NCBI RefSeq assembly: GCF_023566315.1
Contig: NZ_JAKNSU010000002.1
Source of the DNA: Edwardiiplasma whartonense
GTDB lineage: Bacteria > Bacillota_I > Bacilli_A > Mycoplasmatales > Mycoplasmataceae
Length of the DNA: 64,000 bases
Strand: one strand, 5' to 3'
Below are positions 41,917 through 51,558 of the stretch, one piece after another (positions within the stretch are counted from its first letter, which is position 1; each line of letters starts with the position of its first letter). Below the pieces are notes generated by a model that searched no databases, was not told the origin of the DNA, and was given only the letters and a program-made list of their open reading frames with translations. Made by a program: the position numbers and the translations under genes.

Positions 41917-43611
41917 TTAAAATAAATTTTTCTTCTCAATGAATTCTGCTACGATTGCTTGGTAGTTTTTTTGCCCATACCACTCAACAATCTTAGTCTT
42001 CATCTCATCAACTTCTTTTTTCTCCACATTAGCATCAACTAGGGGAATAATTGCTGAAGCAATTCGGTAAAGCTGATGTCTATATTTTATCTCAGAACCA
42101 AGCGTTATCAGCTTAATTAATAAATCTGATAAACTACTATTTAATTCTTTTCTCAAACTTTCATTAGTGATATTTTGTTGATACTCTTCCAAACTTAAAT
42201 ATTCTTTTTTAACCAGAAATTCTTTTAACAAATTCAATTCTTGTTGATAACGTTTCTTTTGAATCGAAGGCAATCATTCACCTTCTTTGATAAGTAACTC
42301 AACACTACGAATTAAATGTTTGGCTTCAAAATTTAAATCCAAATACTGACGGTAATCTTCTTCGATTTTGGCAAAGTTTGGTTTAGATTGTTCTAGCACA
42401 ACAAGATTTTCACTCAACACTTCGAGTTGAACTTGTAAAGAATTCTTCATTTTCAAATAATTTGTTCCTGAATCAACTTTAGCAAGAATTGCCTCAATCT
42501 TATTAAGTGAACCTAAAAAACTTTTTCGCGAATTCAAACCACGTTTTTTATCATCACTTTTAAATTCTGCTAAAATCAACTCAATTTGTTGCACCAAGTC
42601 ATTAAATTCATCCAAATGGTCAGTTAAATAAACCTTGATTTTTTCTTCGTATGCCAATGTTTTCTTATACTTAACAATTAAATCAATCACTTCATCAATT
42701 TTGGTTTTAGCAACACGAATTTCTAATTGCTCTAAATCTAAATTAGCCTCATTAATCAAATTTTCAACATTCTCTTTTAAAACTAAAACCCGTGACTTAA
42801 TTTCTTGGTTATTACTAAAATTATTTTCATTAATAATTTGGTTCCAAGAACTTTCTAAATCAAATTTCAAATATTGATTAACTACTGGATATTCACTTAC
42901 TAAAAAAGATAACTTGTTAATTGCTAAACTAAGTTTTTTCAATGTTGTTTGAGCATTTAAATAACCCCCAGTTTTGATCAACATTTCAAAAGTTGTTAAT
43001 TGGTGATAGAGATCAGTCAGTTTTGTTTGGAAAACATCTTGATCCAAGTTCAAGTTTTGCCCGTGAGTTTCAAGATTATGTTGATACATTTGTTCTAAAA
43101 GATTAATTTGCTCATGCAAAATAATTGCATCATCTCTTAGGTTGGCTTCTAATTTGAAAAAGGTATTAATACCGTGACTTAAAGCGTCTAATTTTGCTTT
43201 GATTAAACCAAGATTTTCTTTTAACTCTTTAGTTTTTTTCCGATTTTTAATTCGTAAACTAAAAGCAGAACTATCAGCAGTGAGTTCGACAAACTCTTCA
43301 ATTAGCGATGAGGTTTGGTTAAATAACAAATTAAGATATTCACCAGAAGCCGCCTTAAACTCAATTTCGAAGTTATTCTGGTTTTGATGATTAACTTCGT
43401 TAAATCATAACAACATTTTATAAGCAGGATGACGATAAATAATTTCAATTAACTGATCAATAGCATAAGCTTTTTTTACTTGTTGGCGATAAATAAAAAA
43501 CAAAATGGTCGCAACAATTAAACTCAAAAGAAAAAAACAAAAAAAAGTTAAAGCAATGATGTGATCAGTGCTTAAATTCGTGACTAAATTTCTACTATTA
43601 GCTAAAAACAA
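41917..43611 (-). CDS. ezrA: EzrA-like septation ring regulator
   Basis: A 564-aa protein with one N-terminal membrane helix (IIALTFFCFFLLSLIVATILFFIY) followed by about 500 residues of coiled coil rich in Leu, Lys, Glu and Asn. This is the architecture and almost exactly the length of EzrA (562 aa in Bacillus), a negative regulator of FtsZ ring assembly. Sequence similarity is weak by eye. Synteny supports the call, since ezrA lies near thiI and rpsD/tyrS in Bacillus. The preferred start is TTG at 43611, after AAAAAGGA and 32 bp downstream of the TATAAT at 43643-43648. The open frame extends further upstream through the promoter. Confidence 0.65.
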
Positions 43612-43642
43612 CTTATTATAATCCTTTTTTATCTTTCTATTA

Positions 43643-43648
43643 ATTATA
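43643..43648 (-). promoter_or_regulatory. Extended -10 element of ezrA
   Basis: Minus-strand TGGTATAAT. Its position shortens the ezrA mRNA leader to about 25 nt and decides the TTG start at 43611. Confidence 0.6.
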
Positions 43649-43759
43649 CCAAAATGAAATAATAGAAAAACCAAGTTCTTTTGGTTAAAACAACCTATTT
43701 TTCAACCAAAAAAGAAATAATATCGTGAAAACCAAGATTAGAAATCAAAAATAACTTGG

Positions 43760-43935
43760 TATAATTAAGGAGTTATTTTGATAATACTGCAGATAAATAT
43801 ATCTCTTGATCTGTCTTATATTTTAATTAGTCGTAACTTTTAGCAGTAAAAGCGAATGATAAGACTCTCATTGATAGGATTTGTTAAAGATTATTTTGAT
43901 AACCATTAAAAAATTAATAAAGGGAGATTTTGGAC
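43760..43935 (+). promoter_or_regulatory. rpsD promoter and long leader
   Basis: TTAGAA, 16-bp spacer, TGGTATAAT ending at 43765, then a leader of roughly 165 nt to the rpsD ATG. The leader contains short pairing candidates (for example AATGA/TCATT at 43854-43873). In Bacillus, S4 binds its own leader to repress translation. A similar role is possible but not demonstrated. Confidence 0.5.
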
Positions 43936-44556
43936 ATGTCAAGATATACAGGTTCAACATTCAAAAAGTCTCGTCGTTATGGTTTTTCAATTCTTGAAAA
44001 CGGGAAAGAATTTTCTAAAGGGAAAAAACGTAGTAGTGCTCCTGGACAACACGGTGCTCGTCGCAGCAAACTAAGTGGTTATGGATCACAATTGCAAGAA
44101 AAACAAAAAGTAAAATTCATGTACGGATTGAGCGAACGTCAATTTAGAAATACTTTCTCAAAAGCTAAAAAAGTTCGTGAAGGAATCTTAGGGGAAAACT
44201 TCCTTGGTTTACTAGAATCAAGATTAGACAACATTGTTTTCCGTTTAGGATTTGCAATGACTCGTAGTGGTGCACGTCAACTAGTTAACCATGGTCATGT
44301 TTTAGTTAACGGAAAGAAAATTGATATTCCTTCATATCAATTAAAACCAGGTGATGTTGTTGAAATTAAAGCATCAATGCAAAAAAATGACAAAATCATT
44401 GAAGCTTTACAAAACAACGAAGCAACTGTAGAATTTGTTAAAGTTGAAAAGTCAGCTTTCAAAGGAACTTTTGTTCGTTTACCACAAAGACAAGAATTAA
44501 ACCAAGAAATTAACGAAGCTTTAGTCGTTGAATGATACAACCGTTTAATTAAATAA
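43936..44556 (+). CDS. rpsD: 30S ribosomal protein S4
   Basis: 16S rRNA-binding primary assembly protein. The 206-aa product begins MSRYTGSTFKKSRRYGFSIL and has KRSSAPGQHGARRSKLSGYG (typical PGqhG). The S4 domain signature LESRLDNIVFRLGFAMTRSGA is followed by QLVNHGHVLVNGKKIDIPS. The ending WYNRLIK, with TGA as Trp, is the conserved S4 C-terminus. AGGGAG is the ribosome binding site. It stands alone with its own terminator. Confidence 0.97.
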
Positions 44557-44573
44557 TCATTTAAATTAAACTT

Positions 44574-44606
44574 AAAACCAGAAAGGATTAACTTTCTGGT
44601 TTTTTA
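44574..44606 (+). terminator. Terminator after rpsD
   Basis: Hairpin AAAACCAGAAAG/CTTTCTGGTTTT with loop GATTAA and T run. Confidence 0.9.
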
Positions 44607-44738
44607 TACCAATCATAAAAATTAACCTATTTGACTCTTTCACTTTACTTAGTTTTTTGTATTATGGAGAGGGAAATCTTCATGGCTATTTGAATAGATA
44701 GATACTCTAGATAAAGGTGAACATACAGGTGTAGTAAA

Positions 44739-45317
44739 ATGAAACAAATTGATAGAGATTACAAAAGGGAGATTATTAATCTTCTTAAAGGAAACGGGGA
44801 TTGATATCCTCGCGATTTTAACTATTTCGGAAAAGGAGAATTAATTCATTTTTTGAATGAGTTATACCCATTAAAAGAAATGAAGGGAATGTACAGAGGA
44901 AAAAATGCATATGATGATATTTTTAGACATACAATAAGTTTTCCTTCTGATTGGGATAAAAATGGGGATTAGGTCTTTGCTGATGAAAAACTTTTAGAAT
45001 TCGTTGTCTATTCCTTTAACCCCTCACCCTCAGTAAGAAACGAAAAACAGAACTGAAAATATTACTTGGAAAAAATAAATGTTTTATTGAATCAATGTGG
45101 ATATGAAATATATGAAAAAGATAAACTTGGTGAAAAAGTAAAATGTGGTTGAAAACCAATCAATTCAATCTTAATGGAAACATTGAATAATTCAAAATAT
45201 CTTAGTCTCAAACTGATTGGAGAAGGTTCTTATGCACAAGTTTTTAGTTTTAAAGATCCTAATTTCAAAAAACATTATGTATTAAAACGAGCCCTTTTAT
45301 TTGTACTGTTATTATAG
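44739..45317 (+). pseudogene. Decayed AbiJ-like domain/protein kinase fusion gene
   Basis: A 192-codon frame open except for one TAG at 44970-44972. The N-terminal part (YPRDFNYFGKGELIHFLNEL, AYDDIFRHTISF, SDWDKNGD-stop-VFADEKLLEF) resembles the N-terminal domain found in abortive-infection AbiJ-type proteins, where 'DWVF' is usual, so the TAG appears to replace a Trp codon. After about 165 residues a kinase glycine-rich loop starts (LIGEGSYAQVFSF) and reaches the ATP Lys (YVLKRA). The frame then runs out in ALLFVLLL at the junction with the downstream cluster. Nonsense mutation plus 3' truncation indicate a pseudogene. Family names are from pattern memory, so moderate confidence. Confidence 0.6.
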
Positions 45318-45369
45318 TCTTTTACTATTTAACTGAAGCAGATAAAAGTCAAACTCAGCAAAAACTCGC

Positions 45370-46119
45370 TTATTCTCAAGAAAAAAACTTTAATGCAAAA
45401 TAACCAAGTACCCCACCATATCCAGCAAGAATGAGATAAGCTGGAAACATTGTTGTTTGTTTTAACCCATTTGCACAAGCAGTCATGATCAAGATTCCAC
45501 AACCAGAAGGGGTAAGATACTGCAGATATTTGAATCAATCACCAAAGATATAAGAAGGAATGGTAGCTCCAGAAACAAGTAATAAAAAGTAAAGAATAAC
45601 AAAAGTAGCAAAAACTGCGGTGGTATTGGTTTTTGAAAAATTACTAATTAAAATCGCAATTAAAAAATGAATTGAAAAAATAATTACTGGTCAAAACAGT
45701 ACAGTTAAAATCATTTGATAACTATCAACAAGATTAAAAGCACTTGAAGCAATAATTCAACAAACTAAAAAAATTGCTAAGAAAAAACAATAATTAAACA
45801 AAGCAATCCCAAAAAGATACTGGTGCTTTGAAACATTAGCTAATGAAAGTTGCTTGACCCGTTTATTGATTCGATCCGATGTTAAAACAATCGGGATTGA
45901 TGACAAACTGAAAGTTAAAATCATCATCATGATTACAGCGGGAAATAAAAAGTCCATTACCGAAATATGTTTAGCATCAGAAACTTGAGAACTACCTCAA
46001 AGCTCCCCGACAATAATTGTTCATACAATTGGAAAGACAATTCCAAAAATAAGCGATCACGGATTTTTGATAAATTTATAGAAACTAAGTTGAAAAATTT
46101 GGGGCACTTTAGCTTTCAT
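45370..46119 (-). CDS. sagH: ABC transporter permease of the streptolysin S-like cluster
   Basis: A 249-aa ABC-2-type permease with six likely membrane helices: SLIFGIVFPIVWTIIVGELW, LFPAVIMMMILTFSLSSIP, YLFGIALFNYCFFLAIFLVC, MILTVLFWPVIIFSIHFLI, VFATFVILYFLLLVSGA and FPAYLILAGYGGVLGYFAL. GYGG and SGATIP patterns fit drug or bacteriocin exporters. Its ATG overlaps the end of the ATPase gene by 11 bp. SagG-SagH-SagI in streptococci comprise one ATPase and two permeases. Here only one permease gene is found, so a homodimer is likely. It is the last gene of the cluster. Confidence 0.8.
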
Positions 46120-46798
46120 CTTCCATCAACCTCGCTAATTTTTGTTCATTTAACTTATTTTTCAAAATTTCTTGATCATAAACAATTTCTTGTTGATCGA
46201 TTTTTATAATTCTTGTACACAATTTTATTAACTCGGCAGGATCATGAGAAATTACAAAAATAATCGCTTCTCCGCTAGTTTTTTTCCTTGCCAAAGTTTC
46301 TTCAAATCATTTCTTAGTTTTTAAATCCAAAGAGTTACTAACTTCATCAAAAAGAATAACTTGGGGATTATTTGCCATCGCAATCATAATTTTAAAACGT
46401 TGTTTTTGCCCCCCAGATAGGGTTGAAAATTTATGTTTTTCTAAACCGGTAAGACCATATTTTTTAAAGTCATCTTCTTGAGAAATTTTATTTTTCGCTT
46501 TTCCTTGATCATCAAACAATTTTTTGTAAAAAAGATAATTATGTTTTAAATTAACTTCATCATCAAAACTGGTTTCTTGAAAAACTGCATTTTTCCTTAA
46601 ATTTTCAATTGAATAATTAATTTCTCCACTAGTCTTACTTTTTGTTCCTAAAATAACTTCTGCTAAAGTAGTTTTCCCACTCCCATTTTTACCAATAATA
46701 CCAACAACTTCACCTTCTTGAAAATTTAAAGAATTAATCTTCAAAACTGGTTTTTTACCATATTTTTTAACAAGATTAGTAATTTTAATTTCAAACAT
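46109..46798 (-). CDS. sagG: ABC transporter ATPase of the streptolysin S-like cluster
   Basis: A 229-aa ABC ATPase predicted to power export of the modified peptide. Walker A is GKNGSGKTTLAEVIL near residue 36. The Q-loop is AVFQETSFDD, the signature FSTLSGGQKQRFKIMIA, Walker B VILFDEVSNSLD and the switch His ISHDPAEL. It begins two bases before the YcaO gene ends and overlaps the permease start, so the genes are translated together. Confidence 0.88.
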
Positions 46799-46800
46799 AT

Positions 46801-48153
46801 TTAAGCTAACGGATGGGGATAATAAAAAACATTTTTTATTAAACTACTTTTTTCATAAGGCATGGAAGGTAAAAAAACCGGAAAGAGTTGAGGACTCCAT
46901 AATCTAGTAACTACTGTGATATTTTTTATTTCAGGAGGAGTGATATCCATCGCATAAACATCGACTTCTTTTTCTTTCAAAGATTTAAATAACATTTTAA
47001 CTTCTTCTTTCTTATCGTTATTTTTTCTCCCTCATTTTCTTTGTAAATCGCGCAAAGAAATTTCTCCTTCAATTCTCTTATCTATCTCAATTTTATTTTT
47101 AACGTAATTATTAGCATCAGCATACAACAAAACGTTGTCATCAAGATTTGCAAAAAAATTTACATGTTCGTTTTTAAAGTAGTGACTATCACTTTGGAAG
47201 ATAAAACTATAATAACTTGACACAAAAACAGACAAACATTCTAAAGTAGCCCGCTTGATAGCCTCGGTAGCATCAGTTGAAGCTTGAATACCAAAACTTA
47301 TTGCTGGAAACTTTTTATCTTTTGTATAAGCAAAACAACCAACGATACAAAGATCACTTATTTGATCTTGATATAAAACATATTCCAATTCAACTTCATT
47401 GACATTAGTTAAAATTTCCTTGATTCAATTTAGCATTTGAAAGTCATCAATGATTATTCTTTTGCTCTTACATCCGTAATACCAATTTAAATTAAAATTA
47501 TGAATTTGAATTAATTCAACCAGTGAATTAAAAAGCGAATTAGGATAATTATTATGAGAAGCTGTTCCTGTCGATACAGAAGCCACAAACTTTTTTTCAT
47601 TTCGATTTTCCGAAGGAAAACCGATAAAAAACATTTGAGCAGGAACATAAACCTGCTTTTTATCAAGTAAGTTTTCTAGTTCAACTCATCAAACCAAAGT
47701 TTCTTCATTAAAAGCAGAATCAGAATATCCTTTAACATTCAAGCAAATTTCCTGGATTTTCTTATCAGAATAAACATTAATAAAATCTGCTGACAAAAAA
47801 TCTTTTTTGTTATTTTTTAATTCTTTGATAGAACTGTAAATTAATTTAGTTTCATCAACCAAAGTATGTGCCATGATAGACGCATACCGTTCAACAGTTT
47901 CCCCATTTAATCTTCGAAAGGCATTTAAAAACTTTTCATCATAACCGCTGATATGAAATTTTATATTTCTTTCATCTTTAAAAATTTTTCGAGAATATTT
48001 GGGTATATCTGCTGATAAAACTTCAAATTTAGGCATATCTGTTTCAATTCATGAATTTAAAAAATATCCTGAGACAATTCCTACATTAGCAGAACCAATA
48101 AGATCATATTTTAAAAACTCTTCGCCTTCAAACTCGTAAATACTATTTTTCAT
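46801..48153 (-). CDS. sagD: YcaO-domain cyclodehydratase component (SagD-like)
   Basis: YcaO proteins use ATP to activate the peptide backbone amide so that Cys or Ser side chains cyclise to thiazoline or oxazoline. The 450-aa length is close to that of SagD (about 452). Landmarks are SVSTGTASHNNYPNSLFNSL and VELIQ (family sTGtA.h....Ai..al.E.iE), ISFGIQASTDATEAIKRATL with ECLS (ATP and metal region) and a Pro-containing C-terminus YYPHPLA reminiscent of the PxPxP tail. Four TGA-Trp codons interrupt it in the standard code. The start overlaps the sagC-like stop by 11 bp. Confidence 0.87.
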
Positions 48154-49033
48154 TGATAATTTCCTCAATTGCTCTTTTCATATTTATATTCATTTCTTTT
48201 GATTGTTGTCTGGAAATAAAACCACAAGTTTCGCAAAAAGAAATTTTAAGTAATTTATCAACATGAAATTCAAAAGTCGGTAAATAGATTGAAAGCACCT
48301 TGCTTTCGATCAGTAAAGCGTTGTATTCTCTACTTCTAATGATAAGATTATTTATCAAAGAACTCAGTAAATTAAAATCAGAAACACACTCTTCAAAATT
48401 AGTTTTTTCTTCTAATTGATCAAAATTTCTTAAATTTTCTTTATCCTCAATTCTCGAAACAATTCTTTCATAAAAACAATTGAAACATCCTGTAAAGTTT
48501 TTATCAATATACAAGGCATGAAGATAATCACCATCTTTAAAACCCAGTAATCAGCGAATGTTATTTTTAAAACAATACTCATTAATTTGTTTTAATTTTT
48601 GAATTGAAAAGGAATCCAATAAAACTAACAAATTTTTGCATTCATTATTATCAAACATAAACTCAGCCAAATCTAGAATTTTTGAATTATCATTTTCTAA
48701 AAATTGAAATTTATCAAGTAAAACTTCTTTTTGTTTGAAATCAGTTAAAACCAATTCAGGAACAAAAGGTTCTTGCAAAGAAAATGCAAGGGAATATTCT
48801 CTCAGTCTCTTTAAAAACGAATCAATAGGATTTTCATCCTCTTGCTCTCTTATTGTTACCGATTCTCCATAACTTAATCTTTTTAACTTGTCTGTCAATT
48901 CCAAAAAAAGTTCTTTCTTTAAATCTTTCTTATTTATTATTATCTTGTAATAATTAAAGATACCCTTGGTAATAGAAATACTATCATCAAAGAATTTTAT
49001 ATTTGTAGATTTGTCTAATAAAACATTAATCAT
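48143..49033 (-). CDS. sagC: SagC-like cyclodehydratase partner (E1-like/zinc tetrathiolate protein)
   Basis: Partner of the YcaO protein that binds the precursor leader and delivers it for cyclisation. The 296-aa protein is shorter than streptococcal SagC (about 350). N-terminal residues 1-90 (NVLLDKSTNIKFFDDSISIT and following) occupy the position of the peptide-recognition wHTH. Two CxxC pairs, GCFNCFYERI and SFCETCGF, make the zinc tetrathiolate typical of this subfamily. Identification rests on the Cys pairs, the context and the length, because overall similarity is low by eye. It overlaps the genes on both sides. Confidence 0.75.
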
Positions 49034-49892
49034 TGTTCTCTCCTATAACTGATGAATTTAGTAAATAAATCCCAAAGTAATTATTTAGTTTTAACTTTTT
49101 TAAGACAGCTTCTGTTGTATAACTACCTAAATTACAAGTTCCATAATTCAACGCTGCACCTAGCAAATCAACATTTTGTAACATAGATCCAACTTCAATT
49201 GCGCCAAAAATTCCCGCAATATCCCCGTATTTATATTTATTAACATTAGAATCATAAACATAAAATAAAAGAAAACTAAAGTTATTATCAGCACTTGGTA
49301 GAATAATTAAATTATCGATATTTAAATCTTCATTTTGAATTAATTTCAAAGAGTGACCATAAGGTTGATATTGATAAAAACCTTTTTCTATTTTTTCTAC
49401 CTTATTTGCATAGATAAATATTTTTATTGGGTACAAACCACCTCCCGAAGGATAACTTAAATGTTCTCCATAAGTAGCTGAGAAAAGGTAACTAAATATC
49501 GAAGAAATCTTTTTGAAAGACATAAAACCTTTACCAAATTGTCTTTGACTTTTTCTGTTCTTCAAACAAAAGTCTAAAGATTTCAATTCTTCGTTTACTT
49601 TGTCTAATTTAATACATTTTTCTGTTGCTTCTTCTAAAAAGCGATATTTTAAACTCATCTTTGCCGCTTCACTAAAAAAGCTAGCAATTGATACACTAAA
49701 ATCAGTCTCATTCAAGTTTGTTTTATAATTACGAAAATAAAGATCCATCAATAGACCATCATCATTTTTATAATATAAATTATTTTCATGAGCAAAATTA
49801 TTCTTTACAAGTGTCTGCTTCGGATATTTCGAGACAAATTGATTTCCCATGTTAAATGAAAAACTCGTTTTTATTTCATCTTCTTTTTTCAT
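49026..49892 (-). CDS. sagB: SagB-like azoline dehydrogenase (nitroreductase fold, FMN)
   Basis: FMN-dependent oxidase that converts thiazoline or oxazoline rings to thiazole or oxazole. The 288-aa protein contains KNRKSQRQFGKGFMSFKKIS (FMN-binding R.S.R.F) and FSATYG, then LSYPSGGGLYPIKIFIYANK (family R.yPSgGalyPle.y). GFYQYQPYGHSLKLI (GlY.Y.p..h.L) follows, with LLGAALNYGTCNLGSYT near the C-terminus. An AAAAAGGAGAGAG ribosome binding site precedes ATG. It is the first modification gene after the precursor. Confidence 0.88.
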   Translation of the reverse strand: MKKEDEIKTSFSFNMGNQFVSKYPKQTLVKNNFAHENNLYYKNDDGLLMDLYFRNYKTNLNETDFSVSIASFFSEAAKMSLKYRFLEEATEKCIKLDKVNEELKSLDFCLKNRKSQRQFGKGFMSFKKISSIFSYLFSATYGEHLSYPSGGGLYPIKIFIYANKVEKIEKGFYQYQPYGHSLKLIQNEDLNIDNLIILPSADNNFSFLLFYVYDSNVNKYKYGDIAGIFGAIEVGSMLQNVDLLGAALNYGTCNLGSYTTEAVLKKLKLNNYFGIYLLNSSVIGENND

Positions 49893-49965
49893 TCTCTCTC
49901 CTTTTTAAAAACACCACAAAATCTTAACAAACGATTCTATGGCGGAAATATGTGCTAGTTTATTT

Positions 49966-50115
49966 CTATAATGCACAACAGCAACATGGGCAGCAACTGC
50001 AGCAGCAGCAGCAACTTCCTAAAAGCATACCGTCTTTATATTTAGAATCAGAAAAAGAACTATTGTTACTGCGAATAACAAAAAAGTCTTTTTCAATAGA
50101 AATTTCGTTGAGCAT
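49966..50115 (-). CDS. sagA: Streptolysin S-like precursor peptide (SagA-like), Cys-rich core
   Basis: A 49-aa peptide with a leader of about 33 residues (MLNEISIEKDFFVIRSNNSS, then FSDSKYKDGMLLG) and a core SCCCCCSCCPCCCCAL holding 11 Cys, two Ser and one Pro in 16 residues. SagA-type cytolysin precursors have the same plan, a leader ending near Gly-Gly or Gly-Ser followed by a block of contiguous Cys/Ser/Thr. GGAAGGGAGGTC is a strong ribosome binding site. The gene is immediately upstream of dehydrogenase, cyclodehydratase and exporter genes. TGC codons are used in runs, five in a row. The core is much shorter at the C-terminal side than streptococcal SagA, lacking the Gly/Ser-rich tail. 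Confidence 0.88.
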   Translation of the reverse strand: MLNEISIEKDFFVIRSNNSSFSDSKYKDGMLLGSCCCCCSCCPCCCCAL

Positions 50116-50257
50116 AAGAAGACCTCCCTTCCTATTTATAATAAAACTTTTCTAAATTAAAAATTTTATTTACCAGTCTTTTTCAAAAACTCGGTCTGCT
50201 CTGCTCTTTGAAAATAAAAAAGAGTTATAATGTGCTAATTTAATCTTGAAACTTTAA

Positions 50258-50295
50258 TAAAAAAACTAGAAAGTTGATTTACTTTCTAGTTTTTA
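50258..50295 (-). terminator. Terminator at the end of tyrS
   Basis: Minus-strand hairpin AAAACTAGAAAG/CTTTCTAGTTTT with T run, overlapping the tyrS stop codon. It separates tyrS from the downstream streptolysin S-like cluster. Confidence 0.88.
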
Positions 50296-51544
50296 AATCA
50301 AGTCCAAAGAACTTTCTTTTCCCACGTTTAATAAACAAGTATTGGTGGTTTAAAGCCAAATCAGTACTTAAGACAAAGTTCTCATCATTAATAACTTCAC
50401 CATTAATACTAATCGCTCCAGATTGAAGAAATTCTCGAGCTTCTCGTTTAGAACCAGCCGCTTTAGAAGTGACTAAACCATCAATCAAAAAACTTCCAGA
50501 AGAAATTCTTCCTGAAGGAATTGAATGAAAGACAACTTTCAATTCCTCGTCATTTAAGTTTTTTAAATCGCCATTAAAGAAAGCATTAGTAATATTTTGA
50601 GCTGATTTTAATCCTTGTTCATGATGAACAAATAAAGTCATTTCTTCTGCAAGTTTGACTTGCATTAAACGTAATTGTGGTTGAGCATCAGCCTTTGTTT
50701 TTAAATCTTCAATTTCACTTTGACTTAAGAAGGTAAAAAACTTTAACATTTGATAAGCATCAAGATCATCTTGGTTAAATCAAAACTGATAGAACTCATA
50801 AACACTGGTTTTCTGAGCATCTAATCATACCGCTCCTGATTCGGTCTTGCCAAATTTTTTCCCATCTTTTTTAGTTAACAAGTTAATGGTTAACCCTGCA
50901 GCTTTAGTTTGGTCGCGACCCACTTTTGCTCCAATTAAATCAGTTCCTGAAGTAATGTTTCCCCACTGGTCAGAACCACCAATCTGGACTTGACAATTAT
51001 AGTTTTGATAAAGTTGGTAGAAGTCATAAGCTTGAAGAATTGTGTAAGAAAATTCTGTCACACTTAAACCAGTTTCAATCCGAGTTTTAATTGACTCTTT
51101 GTTTAAAAGGTAAGCAAGAGTAAAATCCTTACCAATATCACGCAAAAAATTTAATAAGGTTAATTCTTTCAACCAATCATAGTTGTTAGCAAACTTAACT
51201 TCAGGAATGATTCCTTTTAATTGCTTAGTAATCGCATCAGTATTAACTTTTACTTGTTGGGCAGTTTGCAACACTCGTTCCTGGGATTTAAACGAAGGAT
51301 CACCAATCATCCCTGTCCCTCCCCCAATTAAAGCAATTGGGTCAAAACCAAATAATTTAAAACGTTTTAACAAAGTGATGGGAATTAAGTGACCAACATG
51401 CAAAGAATCAGCAGTGGGGTCAAAACCACAATAAACGCCAGCTTTATTTTGTTGTGCAGACGTAATTCGTTCAAGACTAGTATATTGTTTAACCAAACCC
51501 CTTCAGGTTAACTCATCAATAATACTTGATTGTTTAGTATCCAT
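50279..51544 (-). CDS. tyrS: Tyrosyl-tRNA synthetase
   Basis: Charges tRNA-Tyr. The 421-aa class I enzyme has YCGFDPTADSLHVGHLIPI (HIGH-type motif), LIGGGTGMIGDP, SYTILQAYDFYQLYQ, QIGGSDQWGNITSG and KKFGKTESGAVW (KMSKS-type). A C-terminal S4-like RNA-binding domain (EAREFLQSGAISINGE) ends the protein. The ATG at 51544 follows AAAGGAGAGC. It is followed by a terminator, so the sag-like genes are not simple readthrough products. Confidence 0.97.
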
Positions 51545-51558
51545 TAGCTCTCCTTTAT

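Noticed and set aside
43612..43674. Longer N-terminus for EzrA starting at TTG 43674
   Set aside because: A TATAAT promoter element lies within that stretch and a TTG after AAAAAGGA gives a normal EzrA N-terminus.
45967..46209. Plus-strand ORF in the ABC permease/ATPase region
   Set aside because: Antisense shadow without ribosome binding site or family motif.
46801..48153. YcaO gene as a disrupted pseudogene, since it appears as four short fragments in the standard code
   Set aside because: All breaks are TGA-Trp codons; with code 4 the 450-codon frame is intact.
49952..50155. Plus-strand 67-aa ORF rich in Gln (QQQHGQQLQQQQQ)
   Set aside because: It is the antisense shadow of the Cys-codon run of the precursor gene; it has no ribosome binding site.
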